A stretch of 64,000 nt of DNA from Celerinatantimonas diazotrophica (GTDB lineage Bacteria; Pseudomonadota; Gammaproteobacteria; Enterobacterales; Celerinatantimonadaceae). How positions within the stretch are numbered: the first letter of the stretch is position 1; every line of letters starts with the position of its first letter. The position numbers and the translations under genes are program-made. The DNA is taken from NCBI RefSeq assembly GCF_004339545.1, contig NZ_SMGD01000012.1:434001-498000 (forward strand). The letters run 5' to 3'. The notes beneath the pieces are model-generated. The model ran no database searches and was not told the DNA's origin. It saw only the letters and a list, made by a program, of their open reading frames with translations. Shown piece by piece: positions 19,401 through 26,742 of the stretch.

Positions 19401-21020
19401 AAACGAGCAGAATATATATCCACGATTCCCTGCCATCTGCGTTCATCAGAAACCCAAGCGATACTAGATGCATACGAAAAGATATATGGGACATTTTATC
19501 GACAGCCATACATCGGCACGAGAGGCGGCACTGTCGCCGCCCCATTTTCATATGAGGTTTTCCTCAATGCCAGTGATGGTGGGATACTTCATTTGCTCGC
19601 GCACTACACTGGACATAACCGAGATTTCGATGACTTTTTAGTCGGTGGTGAACGAGAGGTCGGTTGGCAGCTACACGAGGCTTCATCTCGCCACCCATCG
19701 CGATTCTTGGGATTACTGAAATCCCATTGGGCAGATATTTCATCAGGATTTTGCAATGACATCATGGACGGTATTGCCAACTACCTGGCACATCGCTACG
19801 GCAACTTGCAAGCTAACGCTACTTGGATACCAATCGATGAGCCTGATGCACCTGCCTTGGCGAACCAAATTCTTGATGAACTAGAAAGGCATCCCGCTCA
19901 CTGGCAGCTCACTCGCTCCGCAGCCAAGGCCCTGAAAGCCTGTGCACACGTCATCCATGAGACACAAGCTGCTGCGCGGCTGGTGTTCTTATCAATAGGC
20001 TTTGGAAAGCTTAAGGAAGAAAGCACTATCCATGGGGATTCGGTCGATTTGCTTACCACTGGTATCAATATGATGACCGGAAATATTGCTGAAGCCTTGA
20101 TGATTTTGGTCAACAACTTTCAAGAGCAGAACATTGCATTACCCGAATTGTTACCACCAACACTACGTCGATTCGCCAGCAACGAACACCCTGCTATCCG
20201 CGCTCTAATTTTACGACGCTTGCCGTATCTCCAAAGCCGGTATCCCGAGCTGGGTTGGGATTTATTTTTCTGTGCCATGCAGGATTCCGCAGGTCTTTGG
20301 AAATCCGCAGAACGTTGTCTGTATTACGCCTATCTCGATCACTTCGAGAAGGTTGCCCCTTTGCTTGAGCGCCTCCGCCGTGAGGGCCGCAAGGAAGACA
20401 TGGAAACATGGGGACGCATTTCAGCACTATCTGCTTTAACGGGGCATATCAATTTTGCCGATTTGGTTAGAAAGTTGAACATATTGGACATTACCGAAGC
20501 TTGGCAGGGGGCGGCAAGCGTTTGGACCCACCCTGAAAATATCAAACAGCATCGCGAGCAATGTCTTACTGGTATTGAGACGGGACTAAGAACAGACAGT
20601 CGTCATGCAGCGATAGTTGCTCGACAGACCGAGAAGATCTTTCAGGACAAAACGCCTCCTGTAACCATCCCGGTAGAATTGATTCAACTGTGCTTCAATG
20701 TGTTCGAGATTGATAGTGAAAACAAACATCAATGGTTTGGGTTTGATGAATGGCTCAACGCCATTTCACAGCGCGATCCAGATTTCGCCTTGGTTGCAAC
20801 AGAAATTTACCTAGCCCATGTTAGTCGTGCCAAGACTTATTTTTACGATCATAACAATCAGCTTGTCCAGTTAGTGACCCGGCTTTTTGCAGAAGCTGAG
20901 GAACGGGAAGAATCTGATGGCGGTACGATGCTTACACGTGTGGTATCTGTGCAAGATTTGCTATTGTCACTGGGAGTTAATTCCGTCAATGATTGGCTAA
21001 AGATGGCCGAGAGGTTATAA
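16464..21020 (+). CDS. STAND-type NTPase with N-terminal PD-(D/E)xK-like nuclease domain, candidate anti-phage protein
   Basis: This is a 1518-residue cytoplasmic protein. Residues 1-110 look like a Cap4/DUF4297-type nuclease: LVDDVVIG near 43-50, then ICCQCKK near 57-63, giving D45/D46 and Q60-x-K62 as candidate catalytic positions. Residues about 245-470 form a P-loop STAND module with Walker A TGLPGSGKT (284-292), Walker B VVVVIDSLDVL (353-363) and a sensor-like ITACRDFDRKYD. The remaining roughly 950 residues are helical and repeat-like, fitting a C-terminal sensor. This architecture (nuclease, NTPase, large sensor) is that of Avs-like defence proteins. The family assignment is by motif only. 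An attC-like site follows 41 bp after the stop and an IS110 remnant precedes it. Confidence 0.75.
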   Translation: MSIAGILSNRGDIYQTLVAFDWALTVLSDPEFQWLEIDSTTYLVDDVVIGKSDGSLICCQCKKNQTNFRAWSIADLADELDKAVLALTRNKQAQVRFYSRSEFGSLAKLREFSTLHGNEADYLAKLTKEHEKTNSDLAARITGKVSNLSVYEFLHRTSFEITPDFDRMEILLRERLRQMVSSSDAAFNALCIRLDKLGGRLEDGNLSASTPHRLTKDDIKGILHRSGAMLVPSIDISEVRKSFASTSVIGRHWHRDIAGQRISSPVVGELLVAIDAKKRSVLLTGLPGSGKTCVMLSLQEALEQRMQARADLVPLFIQSREFADLATALERKAQGLPEQWVEQTARLAEDAHVVVVIDSLDVLSIAREHSILTYFLAQIDQLLLIPNVTVITACRDFDRKYDRRIAARQWDCELQCLPLDWENEIVPLLDKLGIDSTTIDSVTRELIRNPRELALFVELAQREGSFNVVTSQVLAQRYLDTIVKADPTLGDEAMQAIEAIADTMLKSRSLSISNQRFNASEDILRRLHSLNVLLDTHDGKLTFGHQTLLDVLVISGAVRRDVSLYEFIQDLPPVPFVRPSIRSFVAQLATGERREFRKQLRTVLTGNAAFHIRRLIAESFSQQMPLDDDWPLIRDLYAHHREVFQVIYNQASLVEWHHFWLSHLVPALKETHDADGLTAHVHRVAQWANDDATGVLAFWMDSIALDWLDGNRISEQLVFSLSDIRTENLPLVAPLLKRLLSMPKPDHSLLGRTVARSVTAGAIDDKTLWHYIVGEINDDEVLKYHFDNKLHCKPHEFDYKGENFLTQRMVISTALLDLALGTIEQWNQIRSVNRIGYRSGFLNDSSYRDTHTQNDHKYIDSERFLLDAVEAAILDHAKNHSDWWQDNRERLCFNHERALVYFAILALISNPEANINLSGRLLCDKDLLKCELSYELGALIQTAFIYLDSHTQDSVMATIQTLWNDEQVTDEETRLWVLKKRAEYISTIPCHLRSSETQAILDAYEKIYGTFYRQPYIGTRGGTVAAPFSYEVFLNASDGGILHLLAHYTGHNRDFDDFLVGGEREVGWQLHEASSRHPSRFLGLLKSHWADISSGFCNDIMDGIANYLAHRYGNLQANATWIPIDEPDAPALANQILDELERHPAHWQLTRSAAKALKACAHVIHETQAAARLVFLSIGFGKLKEESTIHGDSVDLLTTGINMMTGNIAEALMILVNNFQEQNIALPELLPPTLRRFASNEHPAIRALILRRLPYLQSRYPELGWDLFFCAMQDSAGLWKSAERCLYYAYLDHFEKVAPLLERLRREGRKEDMETWGRISALSALTGHINFADLVRKLNILDITEAWQGAASVWTHPENIKQHREQCLTGIETGLRTDSRHAAIVARQTEKIFQDKTPPVTIPVELIQLCFNVFEIDSENKHQWFGFDEWLNAISQRDPDFALVATEIYLAHVSRAKTYFYDHNNQLVQLVTRLFAEAEEREESDGGTMLTRVVSVQDLLLSLGVNSVNDWLKMAERL

Positions 21021-21061
21021 CTAAGCCCTCATGAAAACAGAGGTCTGCTCTTTAGACGACC

Positions 21062-21117
21062 ACATAACAAGGCGCGCCACGTGGACGCTTTACGCCAGCA
21101 CGCTTTATCGTTATGTA
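21062..21117 (+). other. attC-like cassette recombination site 1
   Basis: ACATAAC at the left and GTTATGT at the right are fully complementary, like R'' and R' boxes, and enclose a GC-rich imperfect palindrome. The size (about 56 bp) is that of short attC sites. It lies 41 bp after the STAND gene. Confidence 0.6.
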
Positions 21118-21251
21118 GATTTATCAGGCAAATATAGTGGAATTTAAAAAGAATATATGGGAAGTGATATTGAAATATGTATTTGTAATGGAATAAATTA
21201 TGATAATTAAGAAATTATATGAAGCTTAAAGCATTTGATATGTCTTAGATT

Positions 21252-21947
21252 ATGGTGGTTATGAATAAAAAAACAATTATCTATTTACATGGCGGACCTG
21301 GTTTTGATGATTACCTTGAATCATATTTTTCAATCTTAAATGACACATTTAATTGTGTCTTTTATAGTCAAAAGAAAGGTTTTGATATAACCATAGATGA
21401 ATTAATAGAAGAAATAGATGTTTTAGTAAGTAAATGTGAAGATAAACCAATACTATTAGGACATTCTTGGGGTGGAGTTCTCGCATTAAAATATATATCT
21501 TTGTTTAAAAATAAAATCAGTGGGTTAATACTCTTGAATACAGGGTTGAATACCAAGCAATGGTTAAAATATAGAGATATGCTTAAATTTTATGATTTGG
21601 AAGATGCTAATCCTGAAGATATATTTATGACCGAAAAAGAAAAAACAAATGGGAGAGATTTTTTTGAAAATATGTCTAGCACATTATCAGAAGAAACATT
21701 TGATTCGCTATTTAAAAGCTTCTTAGCAGACTTTGATATTATTAATGAACTATCAACGATTACTTTCCCTATTTTGAATATATTCGGAGAAAAAGATTAT
21801 CGCTTTCCAATAGAAATCCCAAGATCCTTTAAAAAATTTAATGCAGATATAATTGAGTTGGAAATAAAGGATTCTGGTCATTTCCCTTTCATATTAGAAG
21901 AGAATCTAGACAAAATTTGTTTAACAATAAATAAAATATTTAATTAA
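21252..21947 (+). CDS. alpha/beta hydrolase, proline-iminopeptidase-like
   Basis: This 231-residue alpha/beta-hydrolase has an oxyanion HGGPG near residues 14-18, the nucleophile elbow GHSWGG near 75-80, an acid in FGEKDYRFP and a catalytic histidine in DSGHFPF, so the triad is complete. HGGPG is typical of proline iminopeptidase and related esterases. The substrate cannot be assigned. It is visibly AT-rich, with many AAA/ATA codons unlike the core genes, indicating foreign origin. It lies between attC-like sites 1 and 2, so it looks like an integron cassette gene. GTG 21252 or ATG 21261 could be the start. Confidence 0.8.
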   Translation: MVVMNKKTIIYLHGGPGFDDYLESYFSILNDTFNCVFYSQKKGFDITIDELIEEIDVLVSKCEDKPILLGHSWGGVLALKYISLFKNKISGLILLNTGLNTKQWLKYRDMLKFYDLEDANPEDIFMTEKEKTNGRDFFENMSSTLSEETFDSLFKSFLADFDIINELSTITFPILNIFGEKDYRFPIEIPRSFKKFNADIIELEIKDSGHFPFILEENLDKICLTINKIFN

Positions 21948-21973
21948 AATGAACTGAATATAAATAAAAACGT

Positions 21974-22050
21974 TATAAAAACGACATCAAATATACTCCC
22001 TTCGGTCACCGGAGGCTCCTGACGTCGCGCCGTTTATGTCATCGTTATAT
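21974..22050 (+). other. attC-like cassette recombination site 2
   Basis: GTTATAT at 22044-22050 forms the right core. On the left, ATAAAAACGACATCAAA is an approximate complement of TTTATGTCATCGTTATAT. The middle contains short inverted repeats (CTCC and GGAG). It sits 18 bp before the next start codon. Confidence 0.55.
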
Positions 22051-22067
22051 GTTTATAGGAATTACAC

Positions 22068-22745
22068 TTGAGTGATAATTGGACAGAGGAAGAGCTAAAA
22101 GCAGCCGTGGAAGCATACGTTCAGATGCACTCTGACGAGGCGAATGGAGTGCCTTGTGTTAAAAAGCAAATTTATTCTGGACTTGCTAATCGTTTTGGCC
22201 GAACTGAAAAATCATTCGAATATCGAATGCAGAATATCTCCTATGTATACTCGCTTATGGGGCGTGAATGGGTTTCAGGTCTAAAACCTGCAAAAAATGT
22301 AGGCTCAAATAACGCAGCAGTAATTGAAAGACTAGTCTCTGAAGTAGAAGGGCAAAGCTTACCCAAGGTCGCTGAGTTCGAAACTCAAGTTATTTCCTAT
22401 AAATCAAAAGCAAATCTTTCCAAACCACGTGGCATCAAAGAGCCTGATAAAGCCTATTCACAAGTAACTCATTTCAAGAGGGACCCAAAAGTTAAAGCAT
22501 GGGTTCTTAAAGAGGCATCTGGGAAATGTGAGTGCTGTAGCTCTAATGCACCATTTACAACAGCAGAAGGTGAGCCTTTTTTAGAGATTCATCACCTTCG
22601 TCGTTTAGCTGACGGGGGTTCAGACACTGTTTCAAATGCTGTGGCTTTGTGCCCAAACTGCCACAGGGAAATGCACTATGGAGTCAATAAATCTTCTTTG
22701 GTAAGTTCAATGTATAGCAAGTTATCGCGGCTTGTGCATGAGTAA
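22068..22745 (+). CDS. HNH endonuclease
   Basis: This 225-residue protein has a C-terminal HNH/McrA-type nuclease domain: CECC near residues 152-155, EIHHLRRLADGG near 175-186 and LCPNCHREMHYG near 196-207, supplying four zinc cysteines and the HNH histidines. The N-terminal half (WTEEELKAAVEAY, GRTEKSFEYRMQNIS) is a helical region often seen in such predicted restriction-like nucleases. The start is TTG 22068 with AGGA 7 bp upstream; a later in-frame ATG would truncate the conserved N-terminus. It is a cassette gene between attC-like sites 2 and 3. A role in DNA defence is possible but unproven. Confidence 0.85.
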   Translation: MSDNWTEEELKAAVEAYVQMHSDEANGVPCVKKQIYSGLANRFGRTEKSFEYRMQNISYVYSLMGREWVSGLKPAKNVGSNNAAVIERLVSEVEGQSLPKVAEFETQVISYKSKANLSKPRGIKEPDKAYSQVTHFKRDPKVKAWVLKEASGKCECCSSNAPFTTAEGEPFLEIHHLRRLADGGSDTVSNAVALCPNCHREMHYGVNKSSLVSSMYSKLSRLVHE

Positions 22746-22747
22746 AC

Positions 22748-22813
22748 GTGTAACAAGTCAATCAATACCGCGCCGGACGCAGCAAAGCTGCGCTGGTTAT
22801 TGAGGCGTTATAT
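22748..22813 (+). other. attC-like cassette recombination site 3
   Basis: GTGTAAC (left) and GTTATAT (right) pair with G-T allowances and bound 66 bp. Inside, TCAATACC pairs with GGTTATTGA with one extrahelical base, and GCAGC with GCTGC. Core, spacing and bulge are as in typical attC sites. It begins 2 bp after the HNH gene. Confidence 0.75.
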
Positions 22814-22837
22814 GTTTATTTAAGCATTGGAGACATA

Positions 22838-23209
22838 ATGGAAGTTCTAATTGAGCAGGAAATCGCTCTACATCGGTATGAAATTAGGCAAGATCTGAAC
22901 GAAGTAGCAAGGTTGCTTCATTCGAGCTTTAAAGAAGTTGGGCGTTCGGGGCGTAGCTTTGACTACTCTTCTATTTTGGGAATGATGCAAAGTGAAGAAC
23001 CTTCAAATGGTCACATTCATTCTCAAGACTTTGAGTGTATTTTGTTAGAACCTTCAGTTCAGTTACTTCTATACAAATCAGCATGGGTTTCAGAAGCGGG
23101 TGAAGTTAGCGCGTTTACTAAGCGTTCGTCGATCTGGGTGTTCACCGGTCAAGGTTGGCAGATGAAATATCATCAAGGAACGCCATGCGAAAAGTTTGAA
23201 CTTCTATAG
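22838..23209 (+). CDS. DUF4440 / NTF2-like small protein
   Basis: This 123-residue protein resembles DUF4440 members of the NTF2/SnoaL-like fold: LLHSSFKEVGRSGRSFDY at the N-terminal side, then a C-terminal RSSIWVFTGQGWQMKYHQGTP motif. Such proteins are small alpha+beta barrels with diverse or unknown functions, so no activity is assigned. It is a cassette gene between attC-like sites 3 and 4. Confidence 0.72.
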   Translation: MEVLIEQEIALHRYEIRQDLNEVARLLHSSFKEVGRSGRSFDYSSILGMMQSEEPSNGHIHSQDFECILLEPSVQLLLYKSAWVSEAGEVSAFTKRSSIWVFTGQGWQMKYHQGTPCEKFELL

Positions 23210-23250
23210 TCATTGCTTAAGTTTTAGAATTTTTGGTTGTGCCCCCCTAC

Positions 23251-23376
23251 ATATAACAAGAAATTTATGAGTGATTCACAATGCTTGGCGTTTTCACGTC
23301 AATCTAATTTAGTGTTTATAGCACAATGGGTTAGCTGAGGTGTCAGCATTGTTCACATCTTAATTTGGCGTTAGAG
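23251..23376 (+). other. attC-like site 4, long (VCR-sized)
   Basis: ATATAAC (23251-23257) and GTTAGAG (23370-23376) bound 126 bp. The arms are extensively complementary (AAATT, GTGA and ACAATGCT on the left recur inverted on the right). The length matches Vibrio cholerae-type repeats. Confidence 0.75.
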
Positions 23377-23390
23377 AGTTGAATTAACGG

Positions 23391-24083
23391 ATGATTAAAG
23401 CAATATATTTTGATCTAGATAATACATTAGTTGATCGAATAGCAAGTATAGAAAGATTTGCTCGCACATTTGTCGCTCATTATTCCGATTATTTAGTTAG
23501 TGTTTCTTGGCACAAAGTTGCGTCACTGATCCAACAGGTTGATAACGGAGGTTATCTAGCTAAGGGATCTAAATATAAGAAAATTTATGAAGCAATAGGT
23601 TGTGAATTGAGATCCAGTTTATTGTGGTCAAAAGAAATAAGCTCTAGTGAAATTACAACTTATTGGAGAGAACAATTTCCAAAGTCTACCGTTGAGATGC
23701 CGGGGGCAAACAGACTGCTCAATTGGTTGTTTGACAACGGTTATTATATTGGAATTATTTCCAATGGCTCCAAGTTGAGTAGGGAAAATACATTAAAATC
23801 AACAAGTTTTAATGGTTTAATTAGTAATTTGGTTAGCTCCGAAGAATTTGGAGTGAAAAAACCGAATCCAGACATCTTCATTAAAACAGCAAATAAAGCC
23901 GGTTTTTCTCCTCAAGAATGCGTTTATGTTGGAGATCATCCAGTTATAGATAGCCAAGGAGCGCTAGATGCAGGTATGTATAGCGTACTTCTTACGGGGT
24001 TTAATTCAGAGCTAGCAGTGCCTGATAATTGCTTTAAAATTCATTATTTATCAGAATTAACCAGAGTGCTTAAAACCCCTTAA
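23391..24083 (+). CDS. HAD-superfamily hydrolase
   Basis: This 230-residue HAD-like phosphatase has motif I FDLDNTLVD (nucleophile and acid aspartates at the N-terminus), motif II ISNGS, motif III lysine in VKKPNPDIF, and motif IV YVGDHPVIDSQGA. All catalytic motifs are present. A C1-type helical cap lies between motifs I and II. The substrate is unknown; relatives include phosphoglycolate- and haloacid-dehalogenase-like enzymes. It is a cassette gene whose stop codon lies inside attC-like site 5. Confidence 0.85.
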   Translation: MIKAIYFDLDNTLVDRIASIERFARTFVAHYSDYLVSVSWHKVASLIQQVDNGGYLAKGSKYKKIYEAIGCELRSSLLWSKEISSSEITTYWREQFPKSTVEMPGANRLLNWLFDNGYYIGIISNGSKLSRENTLKSTSFNGLISNLVSSEEFGVKKPNPDIFIKTANKAGFSPQECVYVGDHPVIDSQGALDAGMYSVLLTGFNSELAVPDNCFKIHYLSELTRVLKTP

Positions 24084-24146
24084 CAAAGCCATCAATTTGA
24101 CCGCCTTACGCTCTGCTTCAGTCGGCAAATTCTGGCAACGTTAAAT
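24078..24146 (+). other. attC-like cassette recombination site 5
   Basis: CCTTAAC on the left and GTTAAAT on the right (an exact GTTRRRY) bound 69 bp. GCCATCAATTTGACCG and CGGCAAATTCTGGC are complementary with bulges. The left box overlaps the HAD stop codon. Confidence 0.7.
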
Positions 24147-24151
24147 TACCA

Positions 24152-24856
24152 ATGAATGTTATGAAGAAAGTATTGATTACTGGTGCAAGTAGAGGGCTAG
24201 GATTAGCGCTTGCAGAGCAATTTTTAAATAACGGTTTTTCACTGCTGTTAGTCGTGCGCTCAGAGGGATCAAAAACGAGCTTACTCAATAAGTTCCCGAC
24301 AGCGTGTGTACTGGTTTGCGATGTCACTGATGAGAACTATCAATCAACACTAGGTCGGTGGCTTAGTGAACAGACAGTAGATGTCGTCATTAATAATGCA
24401 GGTTCGGGCACAAAAGCGCCTTCGCTCGAATCGACACAAGCGCAGTATTTACGAAAAGAGTTCGAGACAAATTGCATCGCTGTACTTTCTACAGTAAAAG
24501 GCAGTTTGAACGCGTTAAAACGCTCGTTATCGCCACTTGTCATCAACATTAGCTCACGGCGTGGGTCACTCTCTATGCAATCAGAGTTAGCCGCAAAAGG
24601 AAGTGGTTGTTCATATTCCTATCGTATTAGTAAAGCGGCGCAAAATATGCTCTCTTTGTGTTTGGCTGATGATTTAGAAGATATTGGTATTAAGGTTGTG
24701 TCTATTCACCCAGGTCGATTATTGACAAAAATGGCTTCGACTGACGCGCATATGACACCAAGTGCATCCGCTAAAAAGTTGGTCGAATTGGTAAAAAGTA
24801 ATAGTCTAAATAATCGGGATTTTATTAGTTTAGAAACGGGCCTGCTCCCGTGGTAA
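24152..24856 (+). CDS. short-chain dehydrogenase/reductase
   Basis: This 234-residue SDR has the Rossmann signature TGASRGLG near residues 9-16, NNAGSG near 84, the catalytic serine in INISS, and YRISK (Tyr-x3-Lys) near 150-155. The Asn-Ser-Tyr-Lys set is therefore complete. The NAD(P)-dependent substrate is unknown. ATG 24152 and ATG 24161 are both possible, and neither has a good Shine-Dalgarno. It starts 6 bp after attC-like site 5, the tight spacing expected of a cassette. Confidence 0.85.
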   Translation: MNVMKKVLITGASRGLGLALAEQFLNNGFSLLLVVRSEGSKTSLLNKFPTACVLVCDVTDENYQSTLGRWLSEQTVDVVINNAGSGTKAPSLESTQAQYLRKEFETNCIAVLSTVKGSLNALKRSLSPLVINISSRRGSLSMQSELAAKGSGCSYSYRISKAAQNMLSLCLADDLEDIGIKVVSIHPGRLLTKMASTDAHMTPSASAKKLVELVKSNSLNNRDFISLETGLLPW

Positions 24857-24860
24857 TTCA

Positions 24861-24930
24861 ATTTAACAAAACGAATTTATTGCTCAAGCTGCTGAAGTAT
24901 CAAGGAAGCCATATCAACTAGCTGTTGAAT
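24861..24930 (+). other. possible degraded attC at the right end of the cassette run
   Basis: ATTTAAC (RYYYAAC) and GTTGAAT (GTTRRRY) stand 70 bp apart in the right order after the SDR gene. The intervening arms show little complementarity, so the site is doubtful or eroded. Confidence 0.3.
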
Positions 24931-24992
24931 GTCAAAACTCAAAAGAATTCATTGTGGACTTCCCAGCTTTCATTCTTAGGTTCAACGACTAG
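24867..24992 (+). pseudogene. short coding-like remnant before wrbA
   Basis: After the in-frame TAA at 24864, a 41-codon open stretch runs to TAG 24990-24992 (IAQAAEVSRKPYQLAVEC, then [14 protein letters not shown]). Its composition looks protein-like, but it has no start codon or Shine-Dalgarno. It may be the tail of a truncated cassette gene. Not identified. Confidence 0.25.
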
Positions 24993-25024
24993 GATTAATG
25001 ACTGGACGACAAAAGGAGAGGAAG

Positions 25025-25621
25025 ATGACGAAAGTATTAGTATTGTATTACTCAAGTTATGGTCATATTGAGGCAATGGCGAATGAAGTAGCTGAAGGTG
25101 CTCGTAGTAGCGGTGCTCAGGTAGATATTAAGCGTGTTCCTGAATTGATGCCAGAGGATGTGGCGAGAAACGCAGGGGTCAAATTGAATCAAGCCGCACC
25201 AATTGCGAAGCCTGACGATCTGGTTGATTATGATGCTGTCATTTTTGGCTCGCCTACGCGCTTTGGTAACATGGCCGCTCAGATGAGAAATTTTCTCGAT
25301 ATGACCGGCGGCTTATGGGCCAAAGGTAAGTTAGTCGGTAAAGTTGGTAGTGTGTTCACTTCAACCGGGACTGGCGGTGGCAATGAGACCACGATCCAAT
25401 CCTTCCATACAACCTTATTCCATCATGGTTTTGTTGTTGTTGGCTTACCTTACTCTTGTCCTGAATTGGCCGATATAAGTGAATTGAAAGGTGGCTCTCC
25501 ATTAGGTGCTGGTACCATTGCGGGCGCTGATGGTAGCCGCCAACCATCACAGAAAGAGGTGGCAATGGCTCGTTTCCAAGGTCGTCATGTGGCAGAAATT
25601 GCCGCGAAACTCAGTGCATGA
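25025..25621 (+). CDS. wrbA: NAD(P)H:quinone oxidoreductase WrbA
   Basis: WrbA is a tetrameric FMN-dependent NAD(P)H:quinone oxidoreductase. The 198-residue product equals E. coli WrbA in length. The flavodoxin-like FMN-binding segment is [13 protein letters not shown] near residues 7-19, with [17 protein letters not shown] and [13 protein letters not shown] later. ATG 25025 is chosen over the ATG at 24998 because AGGAGAGG lies 3-10 bp upstream. It sits at the right edge of the cassette region and has core-like composition, so it is probably resident. Confidence 0.94.
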   Translation: MTKVLVLYYSSYGHIEAMANEVAEGARSSGAQVDIKRVPELMPEDVARNAGVKLNQAAPIAKPDDLVDYDAVIFGSPTRFGNMAAQMRNFLDMTGGLWAKGKLVGKVGSVFTSTGTGGGNETTIQSFHTTLFHHGFVVVGLPYSCPELADISELKGGSPLGAGTIAGADGSRQPSQKEVAMARFQGRHVAEIAAKLSA

Positions 25622-26205
25622 GATAAAGTGAGAGCATGCATTTGCTAACCCAAAGGGCTGGTCTTAAGGTCTGCCCTGTTTGTATCTGGCCTCTGTTGTG
25701 TTTTAAGCATATATGAACAGACTCGGTATGTCTGTTCATTAGGCAACCCAATGATGTGAATAAGGCCTTGGAAAAACGGCGTTTGTCACACAGATTTGAT
25801 CAACAAGGCCTTTCCATTAACTAAAATACCAACAGTGAGAATCTATGTAGAGCGCACCATAAATAAGCTCATGAGTTAGCAATATAAGAAATTAAATCGA
25901 CAACTTTATTTTTTGGGTAATTTCAGAGATAGAGATTCCCAGTTCCAAAAGGGTCGAAATTTGATATCTTTTCACCCTAGGTGAACTGCCAGATAACTGG
26001 CCGTACTGTTTGTTTCTTTGGCGAGAAGAGCGTACCACTTTCAGCAGTTGGTTTCCTCTTCTACGCCTTTTCTTAAGTGTCGCACTTATTATTTGAAATC
26101 GGGCATAACCAAACGTTAAAGGGATAAAAATATGAGCTAGATTGGGGCGTTCATCGGGTTGTACTCTTACCAAATCGTTATCGCTGTAAAATATAAGGGA
26201 TTATT
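25622..26205. other. intergenic region after wrbA with IS remnant
   Basis: The left 270 bp hold nothing recognised beyond a weak GGGC/GCCC hairpin after wrbA. The right part, 25892-26096, is the inverted left end of an IS30-family element (described separately). The remaining 100 bp before 26206 presumably carry the promoter of the next gene. Confidence 0.4.
25892..26096 (-). mobile_element. IS30-family left-end remnant, inverted copy
   Basis: Read on the minus strand, this begins with TTCAAATAATAAGTGCGACACT, a terminal sequence shared with the copy at 26743, abbreviated here by its core ATAATAAGTGCGACACT. It then encodes YQISTLLELGISISEI, the N-terminal helix-turn-helix of IS30-type transposases (compare RYQISALLAEG in the other copy). 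The frame stops after KIKLS. No catalytic DDE region remains. Confidence 0.5.
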
Positions 26206-26730
26206 ATGAATCGATTTATTGTTATCTTAATTTCTATGATGGTTTGTTTTCCAATATCGGCAAAGATAAAAATCTATAAAGATTGGGCCGTTAATACAGA
26301 AGGTGATAGTTATTATTACGCTGCAACTAAAAACAAAAGTGGCCATGTCTTTGGTGAATATTGTTATTTTAAAAATAAGAGTTGCCTGTTTTTGATTGGG
26401 ATAGATATTACCTGTCATAAAGGGCATCAATATCCAGTATTAGTCAATAGTGAACAGGGGGCATTAAATCTCACCTTGTCATGTGGAAATAAAGTCGATC
26501 ATCAAAATGTTCTTATTTTTAATAATTTCGATAAAATAGATCAGATCGTGAGAACTAGTTCTAAATTAGGTGTAGTGGTTCCTATGGAAAGTGGACAATT
26601 TAAGGTGTCTCGGTTTAGCCTGTTGGGAGCTAAATATTGCATAGACACGATGAGAGCCAAAGCTGCTAAACATCTTTCTAAGAATAAAAATAAAGATAAA
26701 AATCAGGATGAAGATAGTGAATTTTTATAA
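26206..26730 (+). CDS. secreted protein of unknown function between two IS30 remnants
   Basis: This 174-residue protein was not recognised. It has a clear signal peptide (MNRFIVILISMMVCFPISA, cleavage near 19-20), a mature domain with four to five cysteines (EYCYF, NKSC, DITC, LSCG, KYCI) that could form periplasmic disulfides, and a charged Lys/Asp-rich tail (KNKNKDKNQDEDSE). A good start lies 7 bp after AAGGGA. It is AT-rich. It is bracketed by oppositely oriented IS30-family end remnants, so it was probably brought in or isolated by IS activity. A remote IalB-like resemblance (DWAV, spaced cysteines) is only a guess. Confidence 0.65.
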   Translation: MNRFIVILISMMVCFPISAKIKIYKDWAVNTEGDSYYYAATKNKSGHVFGEYCYFKNKSCLFLIGIDITCHKGHQYPVLVNSEQGALNLTLSCGNKVDHQNVLIFNNFDKIDQIVRTSSKLGVVVPMESGQFKVSRFSLLGAKYCIDTMRAKAAKHLSKNKNKDKNQDEDSEFL

Positions 26731-26742
26731 GTGAACGCTGAA

